From assembly GCA_017935245.1 (NCBI GenBank), contig JAGBHZ010000015.1, positions 1 to 52,343 of the forward strand: a DNA stretch of 52,343 nucleotides, written 5' to 3'. The notes under the pieces are model-generated. The model did not search any database. It worked only from the letters and a program-made list of their open reading frames with translations, and was not told the origin of the DNA. This document shows positions 16,218-24,938 of this stretch, one piece after another. This stretch comes from Alphaproteobacteria bacterium. GTDB taxonomy: Bacteria > Pseudomonadota > Alphaproteobacteria > Rs-D84. The position numbers were made by a program, and so were the translations under genes. How positions within the stretch are numbered: position 1 is the stretch's first letter; the number at the start of each line of letters is the position of its first letter.

Positions 16218-17336
16218 TTACATGCGCATTGGCATAAGGACGTATAACGCATCCGTATCCGCATTTGTCGATTTAAATATTGTCGGCGACAACGGATCCT
16301 GCATTTCCATCTGGAATTTTTCGCCCTCAATCTGTCCGGCAACATCCAGCAAGAATTTAACATTAAACATAACTGTGAATGATGCATCACCATTGTATTC
16401 AATATCTAATTCCTGGGTTGCGGTACCGGCATCTGGGCTGGACGCATTAACAACCAATTTATTCATACTGAACGTTAATTGTACAGATTTTGTTTTATCA
16501 ACACTGGCCACCGAAACCAGGTCAACCGCATTAATAAATGATTTTCTGTCCAGGATTGCAATCTTGTCATTACCCTTTGGAATAACAACGCGATAGTTTG
16601 GATATTGCGCATCAACCAATTTGCTGGTCAATGTTGCGGCGCCAACTGTAAAGCGTGCCTTGGTATCTGATAATTCAACCATTACGTCATCAACATTGGC
16701 ATCTTCTAATAACTTAGACAATTCGCCAATTACGCGACGTGGCAATATAACCGATGGCATTTCGCTGCTTCCCACCGGGGCCGCCATTGCGCACAATGCC
16801 ATACGCTGTGCGTCGGTCGCAACCGCCGTCAGACGTTTTTCGCCACTGTCATCAGAAATATGGAAATAGATACCCCCCAAATGATAACGAACATCATCGG
16901 TTGGAATCGCAAATTTTGTCTGATTAATCAGGTGCGCCAAATCCCCTGTTGTCATCTGGAACTTAGTGGTCAGATTACTGCCCGCCATGGCCGGGAAATT
17001 TTCCGCCGGCAACGTTGGCAGACGAAATACCGCACGACCACTGGAAACAATTAACTGATCCCCAGACTGTTTAAAACTAATTTCTGCATCATCTGGCAAT
17101 TTACGAACAATGTCATATAACATCTGAACCGGCACAGTAATTTTACCACCCAGTGTGATATCGGCCGCAACATGTTCAACCAATTCCAAATCAACATTTG
17201 TCGCAGACATAATTAAATCATCTGCAACCTCTAACTTCACGTTCATCAATATCGGCAATGTCGCGCGTTTTTCCACAATGGATTGCATATGCCCCAGCGC
17301 ACGAATCAACACCTGACGAAATACTGAAAACTCCAT
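16218..17336 (-). CDS. dnaN: DNA polymerase III beta sliding clamp
   Basis: 372 residues. The dimeric ring that tethers DNA polymerase III to DNA. Three DnaN domains (about 1-120, 130-250, 252-372); typical pieces are MQSIVEKRATLPILMNV, LSSGRAVFRLPTLPAENFPA-type sequence (here SSGRAVFRLPTLPAENFP), FHISDDSGEKRLTAVATDAQRMAL, YPNYRVVIP and the C-terminal YVLMPMRM. dnaA lies 13 kb away, so the common dnaA-dnaN pair is split. Own promoter; hairpin element C serves as its 3' end. Confidence 0.96.
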   Translation of the reverse strand: MEFSVFRQVLIRALGHMQSIVEKRATLPILMNVKLEVADDLIMSATNVDLELVEHVAADITLGGKITVPVQMLYDIVRKLPDDAEISFKQSGDQLIVSSGRAVFRLPTLPAENFPAMAGSNLTTKFQMTTGDLAHLINQTKFAIPTDDVRYHLGGIYFHISDDSGEKRLTAVATDAQRMALCAMAAPVGSSEMPSVILPRRVIGELSKLLEDANVDDVMVELSDTKARFTVGAATLTSKLVDAQYPNYRVVIPKGNDKIAILDRKSFINAVDLVSVASVDKTKSVQLTFSMNKLVVNASSPDAGTATQELDIEYNGDASFTVMFNVKFLLDVAGQIEGEKFQMEMQDPLSPTIFKSTNADTDALYVLMPMRM

Positions 17337-17391
17337 AATACGCTCCTGTTTCCTTTATGTATGTGTAATATCCTACACTCCTGTTGCTTAG

Positions 17392-17421
17392 ACTTTACCA
17401 AAAAACCCCGATTCGGTGCAA
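17392..17421 (-). promoter_or_regulatory. promoter for dnaN
   Basis: Leftward -35 TTGCAC (17416-17421), 18-bp spacer beginning CGAATCGGGG, -10 TAAAGT (17392-17397). Confidence 0.6.
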
Positions 17422-17461
17422 GGGTTAAAACACCCTATTAAAAAATCGATTACTAAGTATT

Positions 17462-19525
17462 TTAATTTAAAATTCCAGAAACCAAATCTGCCATTGGTGC
17501 ATTTATCCAGGCTTCGTCATCCCGATATGCCGGTGCACCACGTTCCAGCGCCGTTTCACATGGCGTACCATCCGCCAACCAATTTTCCAACAAATCACCC
17601 GCCAGCCATCCAACCCCGGCCCCTGCGACCAATCCGATACCACCTGTAAATGGCGCCAACAGCAACCCAATACCGGTGGCCGACGCAACCTTGCCTGCGA
17701 CGGCGGCCCCACTGATTGCGATATTTGGTTCGGCCAGATTACCCGACACTTCGATTGAGTTCACAACCTTGCCCGTCAGGGACAATTTAATTCCACGCAC
17801 CGGCACCGTGGTTAATGCCATCCGCATTTCTTCTTCGCCCAGGTCCAGATTACCCGCCAAACGCATATTTACTGCATTTGTTTCAATTGCGACCCCCTGT
17901 TCGGTTTCAATTCGTCCATCACGTAACTTAACATTAATCGCCGCACACGAAATTTTGATTTGATCATGTTTTTTTTCAGACCGAAATAAATCTTGGATAC
18001 TATGTCGCAATGACGTTAGAAAATCCGTACCATACATATACGCAACCAGCGCAGAATGTGCATACCCCGATCCAACTGAATACACACGCACCGGCCCCGT
18101 AATTGTTTTCATTATTTCCGATAAATTTGACCCATTTGCCCGAACATACAATTCGAAATTCATTGGCAATTCTGAAATTAAATCAGAAGAATCCAACTGG
18201 TCCAACAGATCGCCAACAAAAATCCGTTCGCCAATCCCCCCCATTATCATATCAATATGACCATCTGGGGAAATATCTAAATCTGCGGCCAAACGCACCC
18301 CACCATCGGCCACCCCAGAATTTAATTTAATCGTACCATGATTATCCGCAATATTGATGGCCAGTTTTAAATCTTTTAATACCAATTCACGATATATGAC
18401 CAGTCCACCCACATCCACATTAATATTCACATTGCGATTTACAAAGAATTTACCATGCAGTGGGATATCTTTGAACACGTTCAAATCGCGCTTTGGTCGC
18501 ACCCATGATTTACCATACAATCCCGGGAACAAATCCATCAGCGCGATCACACCACCATTTATATTTAAACTGATTCTTGACGCATCACGCCCCCAATCAT
18601 ATTCCCCTGAAAAATCAACATTAGCCCCATTAAATGCAACCGAAGATTTACGAAACACAACCCGTCTTCTATCGAACCCACCGGCCATATTTACAGCAAC
18701 ATCCGGCCACTTTTTTAAATCCATATTAAATATTTTTCCCAACGCATCCACGTTTGGCACATCCCCTTTGACAATAAAATCGATTGGGGTTTTACTGGTC
18801 CCTTCCAGGGCCACATTTGCAATCAACGCATCGCCCCCCGTTGAAATTGCGATTCGCATTGGATAAATTTTACGTTCTGGGTTATATTCAGAAAAGTCTA
18901 TAATAAATGGAAAAACAACATCATCAATCGATTTAAACCACCCTGCATATTCACGATTATCTTTGCGTTTTATATAGCGTACCGACACCCCCGCCAAATC
19001 ATATGTTTCTTCGAACACATGCGCACGCAGATTTTTAATTTCTATCCCACCCAATCCCATTTCACGAAAAGGATACTTTGTCTGGGGCATATTTTGACCA
19101 TCTGTATTATTTGCAATTTTGGCCGGTGTAATCGAATATACGCCATCTGCATTTGTTTCTATACATGTTGTCGCATTATAAATAACAATATTTTGAATTG
19201 TTGGTCGATTACGAAATAACGAAACCAAGTTTAATGTAACATCAATTTTTTCTGCATGAAACGCATCCTTGTGCTTTGCCCAATCTGCATTTGCGATACG
19301 AACCTGATTTAGTTCAATTTGTGGTCGCAGTGAAAATTTCCACGACACCGCCCCATCAATTTCAACCGGCAAACCGGTTGCATCACGCAAAACCGAAACA
19401 ATATCCCCACGCAGCGATTCCAAATCAACCTGGCTTAACGCGACAATAATCGCCACCACCAGTCCCATTAAAAACAGGCCTGTTACACGTAAAATCTGTA
19501 AAAACACACTACGTCTTGCAACCAT
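17462..19525 (-). CDS. AsmA-family envelope protein
   Basis: 687 residues. One N-terminal membrane helix (about 12-30), then a long periplasmic beta-rich part. The AsmA N-terminal pattern LRGDIVSVLRDATGLPVEIDG followed by SWKFSLRPQIELNQVRIAN is clear, and the C-terminal AsmA block contains MALTTVPVRGIKLSLTGKV. AsmA-like proteins are thought to move phospholipids or assist outer-membrane assembly. A Gly/Ala-rich hydrophobic hairpin near the end (LLLAPFTGGIGLVAGAGVG) is unusual enough to note. Third gene of a likely pilin-rluC-asmA leftward run, 18 bp after the synthase. Confidence 0.85.
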   Translation of the reverse strand: MVARRSVFLQILRVTGLFLMGLVVAIIVALSQVDLESLRGDIVSVLRDATGLPVEIDGAVSWKFSLRPQIELNQVRIANADWAKHKDAFHAEKIDVTLNLVSLFRNRPTIQNIVIYNATTCIETNADGVYSITPAKIANNTDGQNMPQTKYPFREMGLGGIEIKNLRAHVFEETYDLAGVSVRYIKRKDNREYAGWFKSIDDVVFPFIIDFSEYNPERKIYPMRIAISTGGDALIANVALEGTSKTPIDFIVKGDVPNVDALGKIFNMDLKKWPDVAVNMAGGFDRRRVVFRKSSVAFNGANVDFSGEYDWGRDASRISLNINGGVIALMDLFPGLYGKSWVRPKRDLNVFKDIPLHGKFFVNRNVNINVDVGGLVIYRELVLKDLKLAINIADNHGTIKLNSGVADGGVRLAADLDISPDGHIDMIMGGIGERIFVGDLLDQLDSSDLISELPMNFELYVRANGSNLSEIMKTITGPVRVYSVGSGYAHSALVAYMYGTDFLTSLRHSIQDLFRSEKKHDQIKISCAAINVKLRDGRIETEQGVAIETNAVNMRLAGNLDLGEEEMRMALTTVPVRGIKLSLTGKVVNSIEVSGNLAEPNIAISGAAVAGKVASATGIGLLLAPFTGGIGLVAGAGVGWLAGDLLENWLADGTPCETALERGAPAYRDDEAWINAPMADLVSGILN

Positions 19526-19543
19526 ATTTTGTATATAACACCC

Positions 19544-20509
19544 CTATGGCATCTTTAATTCCAGGAACTTAATCACAGGCATCATAAATTCTGGCACCAT
19601 CGCACGCATGGTAATCATGCGCCCCGATGACGGATGCTGAAAAGTTAATTTATACGCAAACAAGAACAGATTATTTGTTACCAACATTGAACGCAATGCA
19701 TCATCTTCCTTATTATTACGACCATACAAATTATCCCCAACAATTGGTGCATTTAATGTGAACGCGCTGTGCAATCGCAATTGATGCGTACGCCCCGTTT
19801 TCGGCGAAAACAAAACCCACGATAAATTTCCTGCACTGGACAAAACCTGATAGTGTGTTACAGCACGCTGTGGCCGTTGTCCTGTACCATTATTAACGCG
19901 TTCTGGATTATCAAAAACCTGACCTTTTAACATATAATTGTCAATTACACCACGCAACGGCTTTACCGCACCATTTAGTAATGCTAAATACTCCTTGTGT
20001 GCATCCTTGTTTTGAAATTGCGCACTCAGATGCTGTGCCGCCCGCTGATTCTTTGCGACAACCAACAGACCACTGGTTTCACGATCCAAACGATGCACCA
20101 ACGAAATCTTGTCATATGGGAACAACGCCGCCGCCATTTTATCAACAGATTTTTTAATTCCCGTACCACCCTGCACCGCCAATCCCGCCGGTTTATTAAA
20201 CACAACAATATCGGAATCATTATGAACGATACATTTACGCAGCATTTCTAAATCTGCCAGTGAAAATTTATCCCCCGACGATGATTTATGTAATTGTGTT
20301 GCGAACCCCGCCATGGTTGGCGGCACGCGCACAACATCATCTGCATTCAAAATTTCACGTCCATGAACACGCTTGGAATTAACACGTATCTGACCGCCGC
20401 GGCACAGTTTATAAAATTCCCGCTGTGGCAGCGATGGAAATTGACGCATAAACCATCGCATCAGACGCGTTCCATCATCCGTTTTTGAAATCGTAATTAA
20501 TTCGGCCAT
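19544..20509 (-). CDS. RluC/RluD-type 23S rRNA pseudouridine synthase
   Basis: 321 residues. N-terminal S4 RNA-binding domain (about 12-60: LPQREFYKLCRGGQIRVNSK) and a catalytic domain with FNKPAGLAVQGG, the active-site motif HRLDRETSGLLVVAKN (catalytic Asp), GRTHQLRLHSA and the closing LFLFAYKLTFQHPSSG. It isomerises uridine in 23S rRNA; the family member (RluC versus RluD) and target positions cannot be fixed from sequence. The start at 20509 lacks a strong ribosome site (GGGGGATTGGT). The neighbouring pilin ends 29 bp upstream. Confidence 0.9.
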   Translation of the reverse strand: MAELITISKTDDGTRLMRWFMRQFPSLPQREFYKLCRGGQIRVNSKRVHGREILNADDVVRVPPTMAGFATQLHKSSSGDKFSLADLEMLRKCIVHNDSDIVVFNKPAGLAVQGGTGIKKSVDKMAAALFPYDKISLVHRLDRETSGLLVVAKNQRAAQHLSAQFQNKDAHKEYLALLNGAVKPLRGVIDNYMLKGQVFDNPERVNNGTGQRPQRAVTHYQVLSSAGNLSWVLFSPKTGRTHQLRLHSAFTLNAPIVGDNLYGRNNKEDDALRSMLVTNNLFLFAYKLTFQHPSSGRMITMRAMVPEFMMPVIKFLELKMP

Positions 20510-20538
20510 ACCAATCCCCCGGCAACTATCCGAAAAAA

Positions 20539-21003
20539 TTATTCACCATACGTTATCTGAACCGTGTTTTTACCATTGCCATTTGTACACGTCCCAGATG
20601 CGCCACTGCTTTTACCGTTTGACATTTTGTACCCAATCGAATCGGACCATGCCTTGGTTATAAACGTTTCGCATTCATTCTTGCTAAGCCCTGTGATACT
20701 AACCACAAATTGACGTGGATTTGAAGAATCAACAGCCACTTCGTACTTGCCACCATATGGATTTGTATCCGACATACCAATTGCATTAAATATTGTCGAA
20801 TTATTTATATTCGAAAAATCATCATATTCCCCGTGAATATTGCGTACCTGGGTTACAATTTGCAGAACTTCTTCGTTAACAGTATTGCGTTTTTGTGTAT
20901 TCATTGCCAATTGAATCATTTCAATTGCCCCGACGGTAATAACCCCCATAATTGCCAACACACCCAACATTTCAATCATTGAACGTCCAGATTCTTGTTT
21001 CAT
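20539..21003 (-). CDS. type IV prepilin-like protein
   Basis: 154 residues from the ATG at 21003, which has GGAGGT in front; the ATG at 21018 overlaps that site and would add five residues. The prepilin signature is complete: short charged leader KQESG, cleavage after Gly, then RSMIEMLGVLAIMGVITVG with Glu at +5 and the hydrophobic N-helix. Two cysteines near the C-terminus (CETF, GTCTNG) can form the pilin D-loop. Sequence style resembles type IVb pilins such as PilS; the secretin and TcpQ-like genes at 35707-38321 are the likely partners, 15 kb away. Confidence 0.85.
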   Translation of the reverse strand: MKQESGRSMIEMLGVLAIMGVITVGAIEMIQLAMNTQKRNTVNEEVLQIVTQVRNIHGEYDDFSNINNSTIFNAIGMSDTNPYGGKYEVAVDSSNPRQFVVSITGLSKNECETFITKAWSDSIGYKMSNGKSSGASGTCTNGNGKNTVQITYGE

Positions 21004-21018
21004 ACGTATTACCTCCAT

Positions 21019-21047
21019 TTGCTATTTATTTTTTATTATTCTATCAT
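21019..21047 (+). promoter_or_regulatory. promoter for uvrC, leaderless
   Basis: -35 TTGCTA (21019-21024), 17-bp spacer, -10 TATCAT (21042-21047). Transcription would start one or two bases before the ATG at 21055, and no ribosome site precedes that ATG. Confidence 0.6.
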
Positions 21048-21066
21048 AAAGATTATGAATATTCAA
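21038..21066 (-). promoter_or_regulatory. promoter for the prepilin gene
   Basis: Leftward -35 TTGAAT (21061-21066, inside the uvrC start), 17-bp spacer, -10 TAGAAT (21038-21043). It faces and overlaps the uvrC promoter. Confidence 0.6.
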
Positions 21067-22482
21067 TTTTCTGATTTAATTACGAACGCGCCCCATGCCC
21101 CCGGTGTGTACAAGATGTACGACATCGATGACAACCTGCTTTACGTGGGCAAGGCACGTGATTTATCAAATCGCCTGAATCAATACATTGACATCTCAAA
21201 ACTAGAATTACATAAACAGGTTATGCGCACCCTGGTCGCGCGTGTTGATTGGGAAACCGTTGCAACCGAATCGGACGCATTATTGCGCGAACAAGAATTA
21301 ATAAAAACCCAAAAGCCTAAATACAACATAATGCTAACCGACGGCAAAATGTACCCAATGTTGGCATTAACATCGGGCGAATTTCCACGTCTGTTAAAAT
21401 TTCGCGGCAAAATTTCCCAGCGTCGTGATGTATATGGTCCATACCCATCGGTCAGTAGCCTTAACGAAACAATAAAAATAATTCAAAAGGTTTGCGGTCT
21501 GCGCACGTGCACCGATACATTTATGCGCAATCGCACACGACCATGCCTGTTACATCAAATTGGCCGTTGCAACGCGCCATGTTGCTTCCCAGACCACGAA
21601 AAATACGCAGAAAGCGTGCGTATAGCGCGAAAAATTTTAACCGGGGACAGTCGCCCAATAATAAACGACCTGACCCAGCAAATGCAAAAATATTCCGACA
21701 CCAACGACTTTGAATCTGCGGCGGTTATCCGTGATAAAATCATCGCACTAACCCACACATCAAACCGCGGAAAGCGCCAAAACAATGCATATAGCGCGAT
21801 TTCAGACTGGGACAAAAACGTATCTGACCTTGAAAAATGGTTGGGGATAAAAATTGAACGCGCCGGTGTATTCGATAATTCACATCTGTTTGGGAAACAA
21901 CCTGTCGGTGCCATGATAACATTTGGACACAGCGGATTTGATAAATCTGGATATCGACACTTTAAATTGATTGACAAATCACGTGCCGGCAATGACATTG
22001 CCATGATGGCCGAATTTGTCCGACGCGCAATTGAACATGGTCCAAAATTGGATTTAATAATTGTGGATGGCGGCCCGGCCCAATGGAACATTGCCAATCG
22101 CAACGCGGGCGACATACCCGTCATGGGCGTAACCAAGGGCACCGTGCGCGATGGCGACGAACATTTTATTTTACCAGACGGCACTGTTTATCACGACCTG
22201 CCCAAGGACAGTCCACTGTTTCTAATGTTACGTGCCGTCCGGGACGAAGCGCACCGATTCGTAATAACATATCATCGCACCACCCGTGCAAAACAAATGA
22301 CGGCTTCTGTTTTGGATGAAATTGATGGCATTGGTCCAACCCGCAAACGTGCCCTGCTGCAACATTTCGGTTCGGTTCGCGCAATCATGGACGCAGACAT
22401 CAACGCGCTAAGACATGTACCCGGCCTGGGGAAATATGCCGCCGAAAAAATATATGCCCATTTCCATTCAGAAGTGTTATAA
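21055..22482 (+). CDS. uvrC: excinuclease ABC subunit C, short form
   Basis: 475 residues against about 600 for most UvrC. Makes both incisions in nucleotide excision repair with UvrA and UvrB. Seen: GIY-YIG domain (APGVYKMYDIDDNLLYVGKA; residues 1-90), Cys cluster (CGLRTCTDTFMRNRTRPCLL), UVR helix DFESAAVIRDKIIAL (about 222-236), then directly the RNase-H-type nuclease with FDNSHLFG, NDIAMMAEF, VDGGPAQ and RDEAHRF carrying the Asp/His set, and two helix-hairpin-helix motifs at the end (IDGIGPTRKRALL, VPGLGKYAAEKI). About 100 residues between the UVR helix and the FDxSH strand of usual UvrC are absent. The start was set at MNIQFSD; upstream codons look like promoter. Confidence 0.93.
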   Translation: MNIQFSDLITNAPHAPGVYKMYDIDDNLLYVGKARDLSNRLNQYIDISKLELHKQVMRTLVARVDWETVATESDALLREQELIKTQKPKYNIMLTDGKMYPMLALTSGEFPRLLKFRGKISQRRDVYGPYPSVSSLNETIKIIQKVCGLRTCTDTFMRNRTRPCLLHQIGRCNAPCCFPDHEKYAESVRIARKILTGDSRPIINDLTQQMQKYSDTNDFESAAVIRDKIIALTHTSNRGKRQNNAYSAISDWDKNVSDLEKWLGIKIERAGVFDNSHLFGKQPVGAMITFGHSGFDKSGYRHFKLIDKSRAGNDIAMMAEFVRRAIEHGPKLDLIIVDGGPAQWNIANRNAGDIPVMGVTKGTVRDGDEHFILPDGTVYHDLPKDSPLFLMLRAVRDEAHRFVITYHRTTRAKQMTASVLDEIDGIGPTRKRALLQHFGSVRAIMDADINALRHVPGLGKYAAEKIYAHFHSEVL

Positions 22483-22483
22483 T
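22478..22483 (+). promoter_or_regulatory. possible -10 box for pgsA
   Basis: TATAAT overlapping the uvrC stop codon, 43 bp before the pgsA ATG. No clear -35 box. Confidence 0.35.
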
Positions 22484-22525
22484 TACCATATTCATATATT
22501 TATTAACCCAAAGGAGAAAAAACAT

Positions 22526-23158
22526 ATGAAATCTTTTGTTAACTTTTTATCCGCATTTCGCATTGCATCTGCATTTGCGATTATTCCGACATTATTACTG
22601 GGGTGGTATTGGACATCATTTATCCTGTACGTCTTGGCATCATTATCTGATTTCTTTGACGGATACCTGGCCCGCAAATATAATTGTGTCAGCAAATTGG
22701 GCGGCGTAATGGATCATATCGGCGACAAATTATTGGTTGCGAACACATTGATTGTATTATCATTGGTCTTGACATTTTTCTTACCAATGTTTATTCCAAA
22801 CTTTCCCGCATGGACAATTATCATCCCGGTAATATTGATGATTTCACGTGAATTATACATCAGTGGCCTGCGCGAATTCCTGGGCACCCAGAAAATTGAA
22901 ATGCCGGTGCCCAAGGCACGCTTTTCCATGGGCAAAATAAAAACAACACTGCAAATGGTTGCAACATGCGCCCTGTTACTGGGGTTATGTATGCCACAAT
23001 TGGTATTGTTACCAAACATGGAAATGTTCGCAATTTATGCGTTCTTTGGCCTGTCATACGGCGGCGTAATTTGCCTGTGGTTGGCACTGGTGGCCAGTCT
23101 GTGGTCCGCAACCCAGTACACAATTACATTCTTGGGACACCTGAAAAAAATCAAATAA
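22526..23158 (+). CDS. pgsA: CDP-diacylglycerol-glycerol-3-phosphate 3-phosphatidyltransferase
   Basis: 210 residues. Makes phosphatidylglycerol phosphate, the first committed step to phosphatidylglycerol and cardiolipin, in the inner membrane. The CDP-alcohol phosphotransferase signature is complete: DG-x2-AR-x8-G-x3-D-x3-D, beginning DGYLARKYN and closing GGVMDHIGDK (about residues 54-76). Five to six membrane helices. The ATG at 22526 follows AAGGAG at ideal distance; the open frame reaches upstream into uvrC but is not needed. Terminator at 23179. Confidence 0.94.
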   Translation: MKSFVNFLSAFRIASAFAIIPTLLLGWYWTSFILYVLASLSDFFDGYLARKYNCVSKLGGVMDHIGDKLLVANTLIVLSLVLTFFLPMFIPNFPAWTIIIPVILMISRELYISGLREFLGTQKIEMPVPKARFSMGKIKTTLQMVATCALLLGLCMPQLVLLPNMEMFAIYAFFGLSYGGVICLWLALVASLWSATQYTITFLGHLKKIK

Positions 23159-23178
23159 AAATCTTGCTATACGCACAT

Positions 23179-23206
23179 AATCCGGCATTTTTGCCGGATT
23201 TATTTT
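23179..23206 (+). terminator. terminator of pgsA
   Basis: Stem AATCCGGCA/TGCCGGATT-type (23179-23187, 23191-23200), then TTATTTTT. CTATACGCA lies just upstream. Confidence 0.8.
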
Positions 23207-23218
23207 TAGCACAAACAC

Positions 23219-23246
23219 TTGACATTAACATTTTTTGTCTTACAAT
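23219..23246 (+). promoter_or_regulatory. promoter for the 23284 gene
   Basis: Consensus -35 TTGACA (23219-23224), 16-bp spacer, -10 TACAAT (23241-23246). Confidence 0.75.
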
Positions 23247-23283
23247 AATAATACAAAAAATTACTAAACAAAGGAAAGATTAA

Positions 23284-23697
23284 ATGAAAATCAAAACCGA
23301 CGACATAATCAGTTTCATTTTGATTGCTGCCATTACATCAACAATACCACTGGCAATGTCTTGCGAACAACGGGCAAAAGACGAACACGACAAAACATTT
23401 AAACCGACCACAGAAAACGTTGACACAATAAAAATAGAAACCAAACGGGATACAGTATTGGTTCTGGATTATAAACCACGTGCCAAATATTGCAAAAGCA
23501 CTACATACGCTACAAACAAATCTGGCTATGAATATGAAATACGTAAATTTACAAACCTTCCTGTGGAACGTGGCGATGAAATCGTTATTGAGATCAAAAC
23601 AACAACACCCCCAGAAGGGAAATCACAGACTGAATACGAACTTGTTAAAAATATGACCACTGAAAAATTAAAACAAGAATATATAAAAAAACATTAA
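23284..23697 (+). CDS. small envelope protein, possible lipoprotein
   Basis: 137 residues, not recognised. A hydrophobic N-terminal segment (about 9-25) ends in LAMSC, a weak lipobox, so it may be lipid-anchored. The mature part is highly charged and beta-like, with ENVDTIKIETKRDTVLVLDY: the D-T-[IV]-x-[VI] pattern recurs in the facing small-gene cluster. ATG preceded by AAGGAAAG. It stands alone with strong promoter and terminator, converging on the 23738-24851 operon. Confidence 0.7.
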   Translation: MKIKTDDIISFILIAAITSTIPLAMSCEQRAKDEHDKTFKPTTENVDTIKIETKRDTVLVLDYKPRAKYCKSTTYATNKSGYEYEIRKFTNLPVERGDEIVIEIKTTTPPEGKSQTEYELVKNMTTEKLKQEYIKKH

Positions 23698-23713
23698 AAC
23701 ACTCTATACGCAT

Positions 23714-23740
23714 AAAAACCGGCATTTCGCCGGTTTTTTA
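23714..23740. terminator. bidirectional terminator
   Basis: Stem AAAACCGGC/GCCGGTTTT-like (from 23715, loop ATTTC), flanked by A-run and T-run; serves the convergent genes on both sides. Preceded by CTATACGCATAA (23704-23715). Confidence 0.75.
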
Positions 23741-23944
23741 TCTTTGTCTTTTATAATACTGTTTTCGTATTTCTTGTAACTGTTTATACTCTTTCTCTAG
23801 CAACTTTTGTTCTTCTCTTTCATGCATTTTCACAACGCCAAACACCAATACCGCCGCCATAGCAACCGTTGCCATTAATGCAATATTTGATCTTCTAACC
23901 AATGCGCCATGTAATTCTTTATGTTTCCTTTCCCAATTACTCAT
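23738..23944 (-). CDS. small single-helix membrane protein
   Basis: 68 residues, not recognised. Charged N-terminus (MSNWERKHKELHGALVRR), one membrane helix (about 20-38), then a charged coiled-coil tail rich in Glu, Lys and Gln. Last gene of a four-gene leftward run with gaps of 6-11 bp. Confidence 0.65.
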   Translation of the reverse strand: MSNWERKHKELHGALVRRSNIALMATVAMAAVLVFGVVKMHEREEQKLLEKEYKQLQEIRKQYYKRQR

Positions 23945-23952
23945 TTCAAATC

Positions 23953-24165
23953 CTATCTATTTTTCTGTAAATTATACATATACAACGAGTCAACTTTATT
24001 TGTTGTCTCACACTGCGCATCCAATATTGCCTTTTTTGATGTTTCCGCATCATTCCCAAAGCACTTATTAAACAACCATTGCGCACCAAACGCACCCCCA
24101 ACCGTTAATAAGCCAGTCATCAGCAGCACACATATTTGATTCTTTGTTTCTTTTGTTACCTTCAT
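23953..24165 (-). CDS. small single-helix membrane protein
   Basis: 70 residues, not recognised. One hydrophobic segment (ICVLLMTGLLTVGGAFG, about 11-27), two cysteines, and the tail TTNKVDSLYMYNLQKNR, which shares the D-[ST]-[LI] plus aromatic pattern with its neighbours. Start placed at ATG 24165; a GTG two codons earlier is possible. Confidence 0.6.
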   Translation of the reverse strand: MKVTKETKNQICVLLMTGLLTVGGAFGAQWLFNKCFGNDAETSKKAILDAQCETTNKVDSLYMYNLQKNR

Positions 24166-24176
24166 AATCACAAGCC

Positions 24177-24614
24177 CTAGCGTTGTTTTTCCATATTACG
24201 CTGTGTAATATTTTTCATTAAAAATTTATGTTTCGGATGAACAACGATTGTATCACCGGATTGAACCTTATCTGCCCCCACAATTTTACTTTTTTGAAGG
24301 CTGCCATGCACTGGCTTTAAAAGTAAAAAATCCCGTTTTACATCACGGCCATACACATAAAAAGTATCCCCCGTATTAGTTCGTGGCGGCAAATCAACAC
24401 ATGTACCATCACGGGGCACAAAGTCATCCACTAAATCTTTTGCACCTGGCTTATCTTCTATTTTTTCACATCCCGGAACAATACCCGTTAGCAAACAAAA
24501 GACCAAAACACCACCAACTACTGTTGTTAAAGCAGCAAGATAAATAATCTGCCCCTTATCATAAGGGTTCAAGTTTCTCCACCAATCAGCAATGTTTTTA
24601 TTCTGTTTCATCAT
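24177..24614 (-). CDS. small membrane-anchored protein
   Basis: 145 residues, not recognised. A charged N-terminus, one membrane helix (about 25-46) ending at GIVPGC, then a beta-like domain with TNTGDTFYVYGRDVKRDF and SGDTIVVHPKHKFL; the D-T-[FI]-x-V pattern is shared with the other genes of the cluster. Second gene of the run; ATG or the next ATG after AGGTGG. Confidence 0.65.
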   Translation of the reverse strand: MMKQNKNIADWWRNLNPYDKGQIIYLAALTTVVGGVLVFCLLTGIVPGCEKIEDKPGAKDLVDDFVPRDGTCVDLPPRTNTGDTFYVYGRDVKRDFLLLKPVHGSLQKSKIVGADKVQSGDTIVVHPKHKFLMKNITQRNMEKQR

Positions 24615-24620
24615 CCCCAC

Positions 24621-24851
24621 CTATTTTTGTTTTCCAGAAATCAAATCCAAAATATTTACTTCTTGTACATTAATCGTATCACGTTCAGACTTTATTTTAT
24701 CTAAAATATTTTCTTTTTTTGGCATGGGTTTGACGGCATTCCCATTTCTCCCCATTGCAACCACCGCACCAATTCCCATCATAATCAATACAGCGAACGC
24801 AAAACACAGTGCGTCTTTATCAACATTTGCTAAAAACCTTTTGTCCTTCAT
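24621..24851 (-). CDS. small single-helix membrane protein
   Basis: 76 residues from the ATG at 24851 (AAGGG upstream). Short charged start, one membrane helix (about 16-34), then the linker NAVKPMPKKENILDKIK and the tail SERDTINVQEVNILDL. First gene of the four-gene run with its own promoter. Function unknown. Confidence 0.65.
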   Translation of the reverse strand: MKDKRFLANVDKDALCFAFAVLIMMGIGAVVAMGRNGNAVKPMPKKENILDKIKSERDTINVQEVNILDLISGKQK

Positions 24852-24877
24852 AACGTTTTCCCTTCTTTGTGCGAACC

Positions 24878-24905
24878 AATATATCAAAATTTATTTAACA
24901 CGCAA
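24878..24905 (-). promoter_or_regulatory. promoter for the small membrane protein operon
   Basis: Leftward -35 TTGCGT (24900-24905), 16-bp spacer, -10 TATATT (24878-24883). The -35 abuts the dnaJ terminator. Confidence 0.65.
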
Positions 24906-24932
24906 TAAAAAATCCCGCGACCACGGGACCTT
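24905..24932 (-). terminator. terminator of dnaJ
   Basis: Stem TCCCG (24913-24917)/CGGGA (24924-24928), with TTTTTTATT following on the leftward strand. Confidence 0.7.
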
Positions 24933-24938
24933 TTATCA

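Noticed and set aside
16115-16402. Open frame containing the peptide SRNFCTLRHR, also seen in the frame through 35531-35642
   Set aside because: The shared peptide is just translated hairpin element C or D, not a conserved protein.
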